Assembly: GCA_964353865.1 (NCBI GenBank)
Contig: CAYGXJ010000035.1
Span: forward strand, 1 to 64,000
Origin: RBG-16-64-43 sp964353865
GTDB lineage: Bacteria; Chloroflexota; Anaerolineae; Anaerolineales; RBG-16-64-43
Direction of reading: 5' to 3'
Length of the DNA: 64,000 bases
Shown piece by piece: positions 41,306-50,768 of this stretch. The notes beneath the pieces were generated by a model. The model did not search any database. It was given only the letters and a program-made list of their open reading frames with translations, and had not been told where the DNA came from. The position numbers were made by a program, and so were the translations under genes. How positions within the stretch are numbered: position 1 is the first letter of the stretch; each line of letters opens with the position of its first letter.

Positions 41306-42327
41306 CGGCCAGAGGGGGCCCTTGCCCCACGCGCGCGGCGCGCCACACCGAACCATCCCCACCAGAAGCCCAGACCCCAGGCAAGGTGCATCGATGCCAG
41401 GGCCAGAGGCAAGGCCCACACCATCCCTGCCGCGCGCTGCCGGGTTGCCCGCAGAATGCCGGCCGCAAGAAGAACGGCCGCATAGGCGAGGGCGAAGGCA
41501 CCCAGCAGGGTTCTGGCGAGCGGAGTGAATATCGCGCCGACAACCAGAACAAGCAGCAACGCCACCCAGAGAGCGGGGGCTGCCTGCCTTGGCCGCAAGG
41601 CGGCCGGATGAAACGAAAGCATCACCGTCTTCTGTACTCCGTAACGAAAGTACTGCCGCGCGAGTGCCGCAAGCGTTGGCCGGGCAATGTACGTGCTACG
41701 GATCTCTGGAGAGAACAGCAGGCGCCCGCCCGTTTGGCGCAGGCGGTAGTTGAATTCGTAGTCCTCATTGACCGGGACGGCCTCGTTGAATCCTCCCAGG
41801 CGCTCAATTGTGCTGCGACGATATGCGCCGAAGGGGACCGTATCCACTTCCCCGGCGGAGCCCCCCAAACGGTAGCGCGTGCCCCCCGCGCCGAGCGGAT
41901 GGCCGGCCGCGGCCGCGATGGCCGCGGCAATGGCTCCCCTCGCGCCGGGGAGAATATCCCAGGCGCCGCCCACGCCATCGCATCCCGTGCGCTCGAGCAG
42001 GCTCGCGCAGCGCTCGACGTAGTCGGGGCGCGGCACAGCATGCCCATCCACGCGCAGTACGAACTCACCATGCGCCGCGCGCCAGGCTTGGTTCAATCCC
42101 GCTGGCGCGGTGAGGCCCGGATTATCGACCACGGTCACCTGCAGCGCGGGGTGGTCGCGGGCGAATCTTTCAACGCGAGCGCGGCTGTCGTCTTCCGACC
42201 GCCCGTCCGCGACGATGACCTCCATGCGATCACGGCCGAAGGTCTGGCCGTCCAGCGCCTCCAGGACTCTGTCAATGGTCTTCGCCTCATTGCGGCACGG
42301 AATGATGACGGACACCAAAGGGGGCAT
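41302..42327 (-). CDS. Family 2 glycosyltransferase
   Basis: A 341-residue GT-A enzyme. VSVIIPCRNEAKTIDRVLEAL opens the nucleotide-binding fold and RVDGHAVP is the DxD-like metal motif. NEDYEFNYRLRQTGGRLLF supplies the ED and RxxW-like region. Two or three C-terminal hydrophobic helices place it on the membrane, as in ExoA-type succinoglycan transferases. I take the ATG at 42327; an in-frame TTG at 42357 would add ten residues. Its end overlaps the epimerase start. Confidence 0.88.
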   Translation of the reverse strand: MPPLVSVIIPCRNEAKTIDRVLEALDGQTFGRDRMEVIVADGRSEDDSRARVERFARDHPALQVTVVDNPGLTAPAGLNQAWRAAHGEFVLRVDGHAVPRPDYVERCASLLERTGCDGVGGAWDILPGARGAIAAAIAAAAGHPLGAGGTRYRLGGSAGEVDTVPFGAYRRSTIERLGGFNEAVPVNEDYEFNYRLRQTGGRLLFSPEIRSTYIARPTLAALARQYFRYGVQKTVMLSFHPAALRPRQAAPALWVALLLVLVVGAIFTPLARTLLGAFALAYAAVLLAAGILRATRQRAAGMVWALPLALASMHLAWGLGFWWGWFGVARRARGARAPSGR

Positions 42328-42360
42328 CGAAGGCACAGCCACGCGGGCATACCCCAAAGG

Positions 42361-43584
42361 CTAACCGGCGCGCGCCGGGTTGGGCCGGTCGAGGAGTTCG
42401 AGGTAACGGCCCTCGAGCCCCGAAACGACTTGTTCCCAGCCAAATTGGGCTTCCACAAACGCGCGCGCCGCGGCGCCGAGGCGCCGGCGCTCGAGCGGGG
42501 AGTCCAGCAATCTTACCACCTGGGCGGCAAAGTCGGCCGCCCCGTCGGCCAAGAGGTAGTGCTCGCCGTCCGAGGCGCCGATTCCTTCAATGCCGATGCC
42601 CGTGGTGACCACCGCCTTGCCCATGGCGAAGGCTTCGATGATCTTCACCCGCATCCCGCCGCCGCTGCGAAGGGGTACAACGACCATCGCCGCCTGACTC
42701 CAATAGGGGCCGATTTCGGGGACTTTCCCGGTCACGGTGATGGCCGGGTCGCCCGCCGGCCAGCGCAGAATGTCTGCTGGAGGATCGCGCCCGACGATCA
42801 GCCAACGCGCCTCCGGCCGCTGGCGCCGAACGAGAGGCCAGATGGAACTCTTGAACCATCGCAGCGAGTCCACATTCGGCGGCCAATCCAGCGCGCCGAC
42901 ATAGAGCAGCGTGCCCGGCTCTTCGCCCGCCGACGAAATCGGCCGGTGCACGTCGGCACCCACAGGGACGACCGCCACATGTGCCCGAGGCTCCAGCTCC
43001 GTGCAGCGCTGTGCGTCTTGGGGGGTGACGGCCAGGGTCAGATCCGCCGCGCCGATCGCGCGTTGCTCGAACCGGCGCATGCGGCAGGCCTGGAGCCGCA
43101 CGTAGGCGCTGAGCGGGAAGGGCGCCGTCTGAGCAAAGCGTTCGGCTACAAGCGCCTCAACATTCGTCAGGCGCAGAACGGCCGGAACCCCGCGGCGCTG
43201 CACCGCATCGAGGTAGTGCGCCATGTGGGAATTCTCAAGCTGGACGACGTCGAACGATTGCGAGTTCAGCACCTCCTCGAGCGCTGCGAACATCGGCGCG
43301 GCCGAGTACTTGGCCGCGGTGTAGGGGAGGTGAGAGAAGAGCGCCATGGCGGCGGGCAGGGCGCGAGTGCGCGTGTCGTGCGGCACGGCGCGGGCCCACA
43401 TCAAATGCGCCTCGGCCGCCAACTGGTCGGCCGCCTGCTGCGAGCCGAAGCCCAGATAAGCCACACGGTGCCCGCGAGCAGCCAGATGGCGCATCGGTTC
43501 AAAGATGGCGATTCGCCCTCCGTCATTCGCGGGGTAGGGAATCTTCGGACCGACGAAAAGCAGATCCAGCGCACGACGCGGCAC
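42361..43584 (-). CDS. Family 4 glycosyltransferase
   Basis: A 407-residue GT-B enzyme. LLFVGPKIPYPANDGGRI at the start is the subgroup's glycine loop. LTLAVTPQDAQRC marks the domain border, and TLLYVGALDWPPNVDSLRWF begins the donor domain. The retaining-enzyme EX7E region is GGGMRVKIIEAFAMGKAVV. It probably adds one sugar to the lipid-linked glycan on the cytoplasmic face. It lies 9 bases downstream of the GT-C-like gene. Confidence 0.9.
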   Translation of the reverse strand: MPRRALDLLFVGPKIPYPANDGGRIAIFEPMRHLAARGHRVAYLGFGSQQAADQLAAEAHLMWARAVPHDTRTRALPAAMALFSHLPYTAAKYSAAPMFAALEEVLNSQSFDVVQLENSHMAHYLDAVQRRGVPAVLRLTNVEALVAERFAQTAPFPLSAYVRLQACRMRRFEQRAIGAADLTLAVTPQDAQRCTELEPRAHVAVVPVGADVHRPISSAGEEPGTLLYVGALDWPPNVDSLRWFKSSIWPLVRRQRPEARWLIVGRDPPADILRWPAGDPAITVTGKVPEIGPYWSQAAMVVVPLRSGGGMRVKIIEAFAMGKAVVTTGIGIEGIGASDGEHYLLADGAADFAAQVVRLLDSPLERRRLGAAARAFVEAQFGWEQVVSGLEGRYLELLDRPNPARAG

Positions 43585-43593
43585 GCGCTCTCC

Positions 43594-45087
43594 TTACGGA
43601 TCGGAATGGACGGGCGCACCCACGTTGCGGCGCCTGCGCCATTCGCTCAACCAGATCAGCGCGGCGATAACCGCCGCCGAGGCCACGCTGGCGAGGAGGG
43701 GCACCCACGCATCCAGTTTGACCACCGCCGCGAACAGCAGCGGCACCCAGGCGAACCATGCCAGGCGCTTCAGGCGCCAGTTGAATACGATACCTGCGCT
43801 GGCCAGGAGCAACAAAGCCGGCATGACCAGGTCCCGGTGGCGGCTCTCACGCGGGATGGCCAGTGAGAAGAGCACCAGCAAGAGCGCCGCGAAGGTCAGC
43901 AGACCGGCAATGCCGGCGTGCGACCGGCGCAAGCTGCTCCCCACCCCCAGCACGGCAAATGGCAGCACCAAGTACCACAACCACATTCCGGGGAAGCCCA
44001 CCGTGTAGGGGCCGAAGGCGGGTGCCGCAGGGATCGCCCCGGGCAGGATCCACGCATACGGCGCGAGCACCGTGGAAGTCACGGAGAGGCCGAAATAGGC
44101 AGCGAAGGAAATCGGGTGGCCAAGCGCCCATGCCAGGAGTTTGGTCACATTCGCTGAAGGAGGCAGGTCGCTGAAATAAGAGGAGAGAAACGACCCGGCG
44201 CCAAAATTGCCAAGCGGCAGGGTGAAATCCGCCAACCTGCGCACAATGGGGAAGAGTGCTGCCGCGAGAGCAAGCAGGCCGATCACCAGGAACCACCGCA
44301 TTCGCCTGGCTTGCACAGCGCGGGCGAAGAGAAAAACCGCCGCTCCCAACCCCGTTGCGATAAAGACATAGTCACGCATGAGAACGATGGCTGCGCCGGC
44401 TGCCAGGGTCGCACCGCCCCATCCGATGAGGCGTGCGGCACTCGGCGCCTGGCTCATTAGCCGCTGCAGTGTCCAGAAGAAGAACAGGGCCGAGGCCAGG
44501 ATGAGCGCGTCTTTGAGGGGCATCAGGCTGTAGACCCAGAAGCCGGTATACAGCGCGCACATCCATCCGGCCAGGCGACCCACCTGCTCTCCAAGGAAAT
44601 CGCTCCCCATCCGATAGGTGAGGTACACAGAGGCGGCGCCCAGTACGGCATTGAGCACGATCACCGCCGCGGGTGAATGGCCGACCACCCAGTAGACGGC
44701 CGCTACAACGCGCGTGAACGGCTCATGGGCGACCCACTCCAGCCCGCCGACGCCTTGAAGTTCGACCCCGGTCTTCCACGCCTGGGCCAAGGCCCAGCCT
44801 ACGCGGTCGTAGGCGATGGCGTCATCCAGCCAGCCGCGCGTTCCGACCCATGTGGAATACAGCCAGGAGGCAGCCAGGCGCAGGAGCAGGCTTCCGAAGA
44901 AGAGGACCAGTGCGGGACTGCGGCTCGCGCGGGGTTCGACCCACCCAATGGCGAGCCACGCGATGGGTGCCAAGAGGCACAACACAACCAACGGGGCTCC
45001 ACCCTGCTCCCACGGAAGCAAGGCAACAGCCAGTGCCAAAATCCCGGCCACAGCCAGGGGTGTGAGTCCGCGCGGATTTCGTTTCAT
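43594..45087 (-). CDS. Polytopic GT-C-like membrane protein
   Basis: A 497-residue protein with about twelve hydrophobic segments. The large loop after the second helix region carries GTRGWLDDAIAYDRVGWALA, an acidic motif in the position used by GT-C (PMT/GT39-like) transferases. The ATG at 45087 overlaps the stop of the upstream GT4 gene (ATGA); a much longer upstream frame is only antisense-like extension and I reject it. It may use polyprenyl-phosphate sugars on the outer face, or act in polymerisation. The exact role is uncertain. Confidence 0.75.
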   Translation of the reverse strand: MKRNPRGLTPLAVAGILALAVALLPWEQGGAPLVVLCLLAPIAWLAIGWVEPRASRSPALVLFFGSLLLRLAASWLYSTWVGTRGWLDDAIAYDRVGWALAQAWKTGVELQGVGGLEWVAHEPFTRVVAAVYWVVGHSPAAVIVLNAVLGAASVYLTYRMGSDFLGEQVGRLAGWMCALYTGFWVYSLMPLKDALILASALFFFWTLQRLMSQAPSAARLIGWGGATLAAGAAIVLMRDYVFIATGLGAAVFLFARAVQARRMRWFLVIGLLALAAALFPIVRRLADFTLPLGNFGAGSFLSSYFSDLPPSANVTKLLAWALGHPISFAAYFGLSVTSTVLAPYAWILPGAIPAAPAFGPYTVGFPGMWLWYLVLPFAVLGVGSSLRRSHAGIAGLLTFAALLLVLFSLAIPRESRHRDLVMPALLLLASAGIVFNWRLKRLAWFAWVPLLFAAVVKLDAWVPLLASVASAAVIAALIWLSEWRRRRNVGAPVHSDP

Positions 45088-46235
45088 TTCAACGGCTGAT
45101 TGCAGAGTGCGGCGGGACCTTCTGTGCTGTACACGGCAAGCGATCGCTCGAGCATCGCTTCCAGAGTGTACGCGCGCGCCGCTCGATTTGCGGCGTGTGC
45201 CAGGCGGGCACGCTCCTCCCGCGAGCCCGACAGCCTCACCATTGCCTCGGCCAGCGCCGGAGGATCGTTCGGGGGAACCAGAATCCCTGTCTCCCCGTGA
45301 CGAATGAGGTCGGCGTTGCCCCCCACCCGCGTGGCGACGCACGCCACCCCGCACGCCATGGCTTCGAGCAGAGTATACGACATGCTTTCGAAGCGGGACG
45401 GCAGCACGAACACATCCGCGGCCCGCAGCGCCGCGCGCACCCCCTCGCGCGTGATCGAGCCCATCCAGCGAAGGTGATTGGCGCATCCCAATTGCGCGGC
45501 CATACTTGAGAGCCATGCGCGCTCGGGGCCGTCGCCGACGATGGACAGGCGCGCCTGCGGCCTCTCGGCGAGCGCGAATGCGCGCAGGAGCGTGGTCACG
45601 TCCTTTTCCGGCGAGAGGCGGCCGACGTAGATGAACCGGACCTCGCCCGGCGCCTGTTCGTGTTCACGAGGCTGAACCGTAGCGGCGTCCTCGCCAGGCT
45701 CAAACCAGAAAGGCTCGATGCCGTTTGGGATGCATACAGATTGCGCTGGGCGCACGAGTCCCTTGCGCACGTAGAGGGCCTGGATGGTGGGCGAGACAAA
45801 CACCACGGTGCGAGTTGCCCACCGGTTGAGGGCCGACTCGGCCCACTGGTAGACGCGGATCCCGAGTCCTCGATCCTTGAGGAAGAAGGCCGGCGTGTGT
45901 ACCGTGTGGATGCAGTCCAGCCGCAGTGACCGGCCCGCCAGGCGCCCGAGCAATCCGCCGCGGGTGTCGTGCGTGTGGACGATCGAGATTGCCCGCTCCC
46001 GGAATACCCGCCGCAGTTCGGTGAGGCTGCGCAGGTCGAATTTCCCCGTGGCCGCGACCCTCACCACCGGCACGCCCTCCGCTTCCATCAAGGCGCGATA
46101 CTCTGGAAGGATGTCGCCGACAAGGGCGAATTCGACCTCGTGTTTCAGGCCGCGCACAAGCTGCAGCAGGTGGGTCTCGATGCCGCCTGTGGCGAGCGGC
46201 GTGAGCGAAACAAGCGCGACGCGCGGGCGGGTCAT
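45084..46235 (-). CDS. Family 4 glycosyltransferase
   Basis: A 383-residue GT-B enzyme. The N-terminal loop is SLTPLATGGIETHLLQLVRGL, the acceptor domain includes HTHDTRGGLLGRLAG, and the donor domain starts RFIYVGRLSPEKDVTTLLRAF. The nucleotide-sugar site is LPSRFESMSYTLLEAMACG, with the EX7E glutamates. The SLTPLATGGIETHL opening is common among EpsF/WcaL-like capsule enzymes. Both ends overlap neighbours by 4 bases, so it is part of one translationally coupled run. Confidence 0.92.
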   Translation of the reverse strand: MTRPRVALVSLTPLATGGIETHLLQLVRGLKHEVEFALVGDILPEYRALMEAEGVPVVRVAATGKFDLRSLTELRRVFRERAISIVHTHDTRGGLLGRLAGRSLRLDCIHTVHTPAFFLKDRGLGIRVYQWAESALNRWATRTVVFVSPTIQALYVRKGLVRPAQSVCIPNGIEPFWFEPGEDAATVQPREHEQAPGEVRFIYVGRLSPEKDVTTLLRAFALAERPQARLSIVGDGPERAWLSSMAAQLGCANHLRWMGSITREGVRAALRAADVFVLPSRFESMSYTLLEAMACGVACVATRVGGNADLIRHGETGILVPPNDPPALAEAMVRLSGSREERARLAHAANRAARAYTLEAMLERSLAVYSTEGPAALCNQPLK

Positions 46236-47365
46236 GCGGCGCCTTCCATGGCGCGGGCAAATGCGCGGTCGAATGCCTCAGCCATGCGCTCCACGGTGAA
46301 CTGTGCCTCGGCTTGCTTCGCCGCCGCACCCAAGCGGCGGGCCTCATCCCTATCGGTCAATAGATGCAGGATCGCTGCCTCGAGCGCCGGCTCATCCGCG
46401 TCGGGGACCACCATCCCGCTTTCGCCAGGTCGGATCAAGTCGCCCACGGCGCCGACCATTTCGGAGACGACGATCGGCAGCCCCGCGCTGGCGGCCTCGT
46501 TGAGCACCAATCCCCAGGCTTCGGCCACTCGCGCCCGACGCGATGGCAGGACAAAGACCTCAGCCAGCGAGAAGAGCATGTCCTTCTCGGCTTTGCCCAC
46601 GACGGCCCGGCGTGTGAAGTGAACTGAGGTCAACCCCAAACTTTGTGTCTGGTGCTCGAGTGCGGGCAGCATGGGGCCTTCGCCGGCCACGACCAAAAAG
46701 GTCTCCGGCCGCTTTGCAGCGACTCGTGCAAGCGCTCTCAAGAGAAGATCAGGCGATTTGACCGGTATCAATCGTCCGAGGAACAGAACCACTGGCCGAT
46801 CGCCGATGCCCCATTCGGATCGGATGCTTGTCAGATGCGCACGGTCGTCCCGCTCGAACACATAGCCCGCCGTGTTCCCGGTCTGGCTGATCGTATCGCG
46901 GGGCGCACCGAGATGTTCGAGATAGGCCGCAGCGCGGCTGCCGTAGGCCAGGCTGGCGGCCGATCGCCGCACGACAAGGGCCTCGAGCGGCCGGCTCAGC
47001 CAGCGCCGCGGGTGGCGCGTGGCAACCCACTCGCCGCTCCACAGCACGAAGGGCCGCCGCGCGATGCACGCCGCGCGACAGGCCGCCAGGGTGGCATAGG
47101 AGCCGAGGTCGGAGCCGAGGATCAGGTCGAACGGCCTCTCCTCGTGGGCGCGCAGCACCGCCCGCGTAAGACCGGGCGCGACAACGAAGTCCGACATTTC
47201 CGGAATGCGGAAGCCGCGCAGCACATGGGAGCGCGGCGGCAGACGGCGCGGGGATTCGTTGACGAAGAAGAATTCGACCTCGTGACGCTGCGCCAGAAGC
47301 CCGAACAACTCGTGCCGGTAGGGCGGGTAGTGCTCGTGGACAAATGCGACCCGCACGCGGCTCAT
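46232..47365 (-). CDS. Family 4 glycosyltransferase
   Basis: A 377-residue GT-B enzyme opening with RVAFVHEHYPPYRHELFGLLA. PFVLWSGEWVATRHPRRW lies in the acceptor domain and VVLFLGRLIPVKSPDLLLRAL starts the donor domain. LPSRRARVAEAWGLVLNEAA is the donor site, with an EAWGLV pattern. The opening PPYRHELF and the VLWSGEW block resemble fucosyl- or rhamnosyltransferases of surface polysaccharide clusters, but acceptor and donor are unknown. It is coupled by 4-base overlaps to both neighbours. Confidence 0.9.
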   Translation of the reverse strand: MSRVRVAFVHEHYPPYRHELFGLLAQRHEVEFFFVNESPRRLPPRSHVLRGFRIPEMSDFVVAPGLTRAVLRAHEERPFDLILGSDLGSYATLAACRAACIARRPFVLWSGEWVATRHPRRWLSRPLEALVVRRSAASLAYGSRAAAYLEHLGAPRDTISQTGNTAGYVFERDDRAHLTSIRSEWGIGDRPVVLFLGRLIPVKSPDLLLRALARVAAKRPETFLVVAGEGPMLPALEHQTQSLGLTSVHFTRRAVVGKAEKDMLFSLAEVFVLPSRRARVAEAWGLVLNEAASAGLPIVVSEMVGAVGDLIRPGESGMVVPDADEPALEAAILHLLTDRDEARRLGAAAKQAEAQFTVERMAEAFDRAFARAMEGAA

Positions 47366-48519
47366 GCGGCCGCCATCAACTCAGCATAGAGCTGCTGATA
47401 GCGGTCGACCATGACCTGAAGCGAATAGTACTGTTCCACCCTCGCCCGAGCGAAGTTCCCAAGACGCTGGCGCGCATCGGCCGCCATCGTGAGCGCGCTC
47501 TCGAGCCGGCGCGAGAGAGCAAGCGCGTCGCCGGTGGGGAAGATCCAACCCGTCTCGCCCTCGAGCACCACGCCCGCCGCGTTGGCGGCTTCCGACACGA
47601 TCACCGGAACGCTGCAGGCCATGGCCTCAAGCACAGTATTCGGGAACCCCTCATACTTCGAGGGTAGGACCAACACATCCAGCGCGTGATAGACCGACTC
47701 GACCTCGGAGGTCACCCCACGCACCTCGACCACCGGTGCGAGATCCCACTCGAGCACCCATCGTTCAACCTCCGCGCGCGCCTCGGCAAAGGTTGTTCCT
47801 CCCACCAGCAGCAGTTTTGCCTGCGCCGGCCAGCGCCCTTCCCCCCGTAGCATATGCACCGCCTGCAGCAGCGTGCGGTGGTCCTTCACCGGGGAATACC
47901 GCGCGACCATGCCGACCAGGTGCGCGGACTCGCTCATGCCGAGCGCGCGCTTGGCGGCTGCGACATCGGGCGCGGGTTTGAAGCGCCATAGGTTGACGCC
48001 GTTCTGGATGACGCGCAGACGGGGGTGCGGAATGCCGAGCACTGCTTCGGCCTCTTCGGCTGCGGCGGCGGAATTCGACACGATGACCCGGCTCGCGCGC
48101 CACAGCACTCGCTCGGTCCACTGCCACGACCGCGACCAGAAGCCGGCGATGCGCGTGCGCAGCGAAGTGACCAGGCGCGGGTGCCCGGCCAGTAGGCCGG
48201 CCAGGCGCAGGTAGAGGTCCGCCGTGCGCAGGTACGACTGGAGAATGTCCGGACGACAGGCGCGAATGAGGCCTACCAGCCGCGCCAACGCGATCAGATT
48301 GCCCAGCTTGCCAAGCGGCTTGCGTAGGCTGAGGACAGGGTCGTCCCCGGGCGGAATCTCAATCGGGACGGTTGCCGGATCATAGATCGTCACCACGATC
48401 GGCTCGAACATCGTCCGATCGAGATGGCGCACCAACTCCATGGCTTGCCGCTCGGTGCCGCCGGCGGCGAGTGTTGGCAGCAGGTACAGGATGCGCGTTC
48501 GACGCGCTGCGTTCGTCAC
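47362..48519 (-). CDS. Family 4 glycosyltransferase
   Basis: A 385-residue GT-B enzyme. ILYLLPTLAAGGTERQAMELV is the N-terminal glycine loop, NSAAAAEEAEAVLGI marks the interdomain region, and LVGMVARYSPVKDHRTLLQAV starts the donor domain. LPSKYEGFPNTVLEAMACSVP contains the EX7E motif. I start at the GTG at 48519, preceded by GCGAGG and lying 11 bases after the upstream stop; the longer frame is antisense to nothing and lacks coding character. It is related to PimB/WcaL-like enzymes. Confidence 0.9.
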   Translation of the reverse strand: MTNAARRTRILYLLPTLAAGGTERQAMELVRHLDRTMFEPIVVTIYDPATVPIEIPPGDDPVLSLRKPLGKLGNLIALARLVGLIRACRPDILQSYLRTADLYLRLAGLLAGHPRLVTSLRTRIAGFWSRSWQWTERVLWRASRVIVSNSAAAAEEAEAVLGIPHPRLRVIQNGVNLWRFKPAPDVAAAKRALGMSESAHLVGMVARYSPVKDHRTLLQAVHMLRGEGRWPAQAKLLLVGGTTFAEARAEVERWVLEWDLAPVVEVRGVTSEVESVYHALDVLVLPSKYEGFPNTVLEAMACSVPVIVSEAANAAGVVLEGETGWIFPTGDALALSRRLESALTMAADARQRLGNFARARVEQYYSLQVMVDRYQQLYAELMAAA

Positions 48520-48532
48520 GGAGAGGCCTCGC

Positions 48533-50572
48533 TCAATCTCGCTCGACGAGAACGACGCGGACGAAGGCGTCTTCGTAGACCACCAACCCGGCCGGCTCAC
48601 CCGCCTTCTCGCGGTCCACCAGGTAGATCGGCACGTGTCGCAGGCGCGCGTACTCGGAGGCCGCCACAAGCGCGAGCGGCGACATTTCCTCAAACGCATC
48701 CCGTGCAGCTTGCCAGCGTGCCGGGTCGAGCAATTCGAGGTCGACCGACATCAGGCTCATCTGGCCCGCCGTCGGGTACGTCACCCAGCGCATGCGTTCG
48801 AGCAGCCGGAAGCGCGTATCGTCCTCGATGGTCCCCGTCTCGACGATGAGCGCGTTGGGAGGCGTGTTCAGGTTGATCCAGCGCATGTATTCGAACGCGG
48901 CCGGCCACGGCGTGGGCGGGGTGCCGATGGTGATGCCGACGACCTGCACGGCCTTCGCCGCATGCAGCGCACGACCGATAGCTTGCAGCGAGCGCGCCCG
49001 CAAATCAAAGAACGGGGTCAGTGATTGAGTCAGAATCGTCACCGCCGCTGCATAGGCAATGAACCCCCGCTGCAGGCGACCCATACTGCGCCAGTCAACC
49101 TGCGCGAGCAGCATGGCTGCGCCGAGCGCGATACCGACCTGCGCCGGAACCGAACCGCGGGTTACGAAGTTGCGCCCCGGACCGCCGTGGGTGAAAGCCA
49201 GGGTGAGGAACAAGTAGAGCAGCGGGAAATATACGAGGAATTTCGCCCAGCGGCTGCGCTCGTGCAAGCCGCGCGTGAGGACCCACACACCATAGAGCAC
49301 CAGAGGCAGCCCCATTTCGATCAGCATGACCCAGGCCAGCACGAGCGGGAACCCCGCCAGCGACAGCCACCGATCCAGCGCTTGGAAGGCGGGCGAACTC
49401 GTCTCGAGGAATCCTTCGAGCATGGGGATGCGGAACTCGTTGACCTTGATCCCGCCGCTTTGCGAGAGGCTGATGAGCGCTTGCCGACCGGCGCCCAGGG
49501 CGAACAACCCTGCGCCCCAGGCCAAGGGACCTAACGCCTTGACGCGCCACCACACGCGCGTGTGCAACAACATCCACACAACCCCAGCAACGGCCATCGA
49601 AAGGAAGATGAACGCGCTCGAGCCCAGGCAGAATCCCGCTAGCAGCGCCAGGATGGCCACACGCACGGCCGCCGGTGCGCGCACGTTGCGCCACAACAGC
49701 AACCCCAAGACGAAGGCCATCGCGCCGGCCACATGCTGCGGCACCCACATGAAGAGGGTGGGGAATGATGAGATCTGATTGTTCGAGACCAGCCAGACCA
49801 CCCGGCGCTGCCAGTCTTCGACCTTGTACATGCTAAGCGTGGCGAAGAAATCGAACCCGCCCGCCAGGGTGAGCGCCCACAACCCGCCCCAGCGCGCCAG
49901 ACGTGAGCGCAGGTTGAGCCGCAAGAGGCACCAGCTCACGCCCACGAAGGCGCCAGTTTGGATAATCGCATGCACCGCCAACGCCCGCGCCAAGGACACG
50001 CCCAGGCCAGGCGTGTTGGCAAGGATCGCGGGGTAGATCCATGACCAGTAGTAGTAGACCAACGGTTGGTCCGGGAAGAAGTAGTGATGGGGTGGCAGCC
50101 CGCTCCGCGCGACTGAGACCAACTCGGCCAGGTGCCAGTACTCGTCCCCGCTCCCGCCCCAGGTGGCCAGGTTGCCATTGACCAGGAAGTCGAGCCGCGG
50201 CAAGTTGATCGCCAGTGTAAAGAGCAGGATGAACCCGGCAGCCAGGATCGTTTCGCCGCGCGAGGGCGGAACGTCGCCTGCGCCGTCGCGTGTGCGCAAG
50301 CCCAGCCGCGGCAAACGCCGCGACCTGCGCAGAATGACCACACCCACTCCGAGCAGCGCAACGAGCGCTATCAGCCAGAAGGGGTTGGGCTGCAATGGGA
50401 CGACGTTCGAGACGGCTACGAGGAAGAATGGAACGATGACGAGCGAGACCGGCACCGCGAAGGCCAGCCGATGCCACCAGCGGGCGCGAGGCAAATCGAC
50501 AAGGTGGAGGGCGAGGAACCCCGGAAGCACATAGGCGATGACCGCCTCGAACGCGAAAAGCACTACTTTCAT
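48533..50572 (-). CDS. Large polytopic GT-C-like membrane protein
   Basis: A 679-residue protein with about fourteen hydrophobic segments and a soluble C-terminal domain (from about residue 560). A loop early in the membrane part has WGGSGDEYWHLAELV, an acidic DE motif typical of GT-C enzymes. HHYFFPDQPLVYYYWSWIYP follows. The C-terminal part (NTPPNALIVETGTIEDDTRF) resembles the periplasmic domain of arabinosyl- or mannosyl-transferases. It may transfer from a lipid-linked sugar outside the membrane. GAGAGGCGG precedes the ATG. Confidence 0.75.
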   Translation of the reverse strand: MKVVLFAFEAVIAYVLPGFLALHLVDLPRARWWHRLAFAVPVSLVIVPFFLVAVSNVVPLQPNPFWLIALVALLGVGVVILRRSRRLPRLGLRTRDGAGDVPPSRGETILAAGFILLFTLAINLPRLDFLVNGNLATWGGSGDEYWHLAELVSVARSGLPPHHYFFPDQPLVYYYWSWIYPAILANTPGLGVSLARALAVHAIIQTGAFVGVSWCLLRLNLRSRLARWGGLWALTLAGGFDFFATLSMYKVEDWQRRVVWLVSNNQISSFPTLFMWVPQHVAGAMAFVLGLLLWRNVRAPAAVRVAILALLAGFCLGSSAFIFLSMAVAGVVWMLLHTRVWWRVKALGPLAWGAGLFALGAGRQALISLSQSGGIKVNEFRIPMLEGFLETSSPAFQALDRWLSLAGFPLVLAWVMLIEMGLPLVLYGVWVLTRGLHERSRWAKFLVYFPLLYLFLTLAFTHGGPGRNFVTRGSVPAQVGIALGAAMLLAQVDWRSMGRLQRGFIAYAAAVTILTQSLTPFFDLRARSLQAIGRALHAAKAVQVVGITIGTPPTPWPAAFEYMRWINLNTPPNALIVETGTIEDDTRFRLLERMRWVTYPTAGQMSLMSVDLELLDPARWQAARDAFEEMSPLALVAASEYARLRHVPIYLVDREKAGEPAGLVVYEDAFVRVVLVERD

Positions 50573-50602
50573 GTCCGCCTCTCGATTTGGGGCATGGGCC
50601 TG

Positions 50603-50764
50603 TCAGACTCCGCGCGCAAGGATGAGCAGCGCCACCTGGCGCAGCCAGCCATAGGCGCGCAACAACGAGGTGAGATGATCCGGCGCGAGCATGTACAATG
50701 CAAGCAGGCCGGTCATGGCCAGCGCGGCTGGTGCAGCCCAGCGCTCGGGATGTGCGTGGCCCAT
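50603..50764 (-). CDS. Small membrane protein, 53 aa
   Basis: A frame of 53 residues starting 4 bases after the stop of the upstream GT-C-like gene. AGGTGATGGA, which includes the upstream stop, supplies a strong ribosome site. The sequence MGHAHPERWAAPAALAMTG is followed by two hydrophobic segments. It ends 30 bases before the next GT-C-like gene. Position, ribosome site and hydrophobicity support it as real. It could be a small accessory subunit of a neighbouring membrane enzyme. No family is recognised. Confidence 0.5.
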   Translation of the reverse strand: MGHAHPERWAAPAALAMTGLLALYMLAPDHLTSLLRAYGWLRQVALLILARGV

Positions 50765-50768
50765 TCCA

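Noticed and set aside
41386..43866. 826-codon plus-strand frame across three glycosyltransferase genes
   Set aside because: Crosses real gene boundaries on the other strand and shows no recognisable domain; a GC-rich shadow.
45088..45516. N-terminal extension of the 497-residue GT-C-like protein
   Set aside because: It would overlap the GT4 gene at 45084-46235, is Arg/Gly-rich and non-hydrophobic, while the ATG at 45087 makes a normal 4-base overlap.
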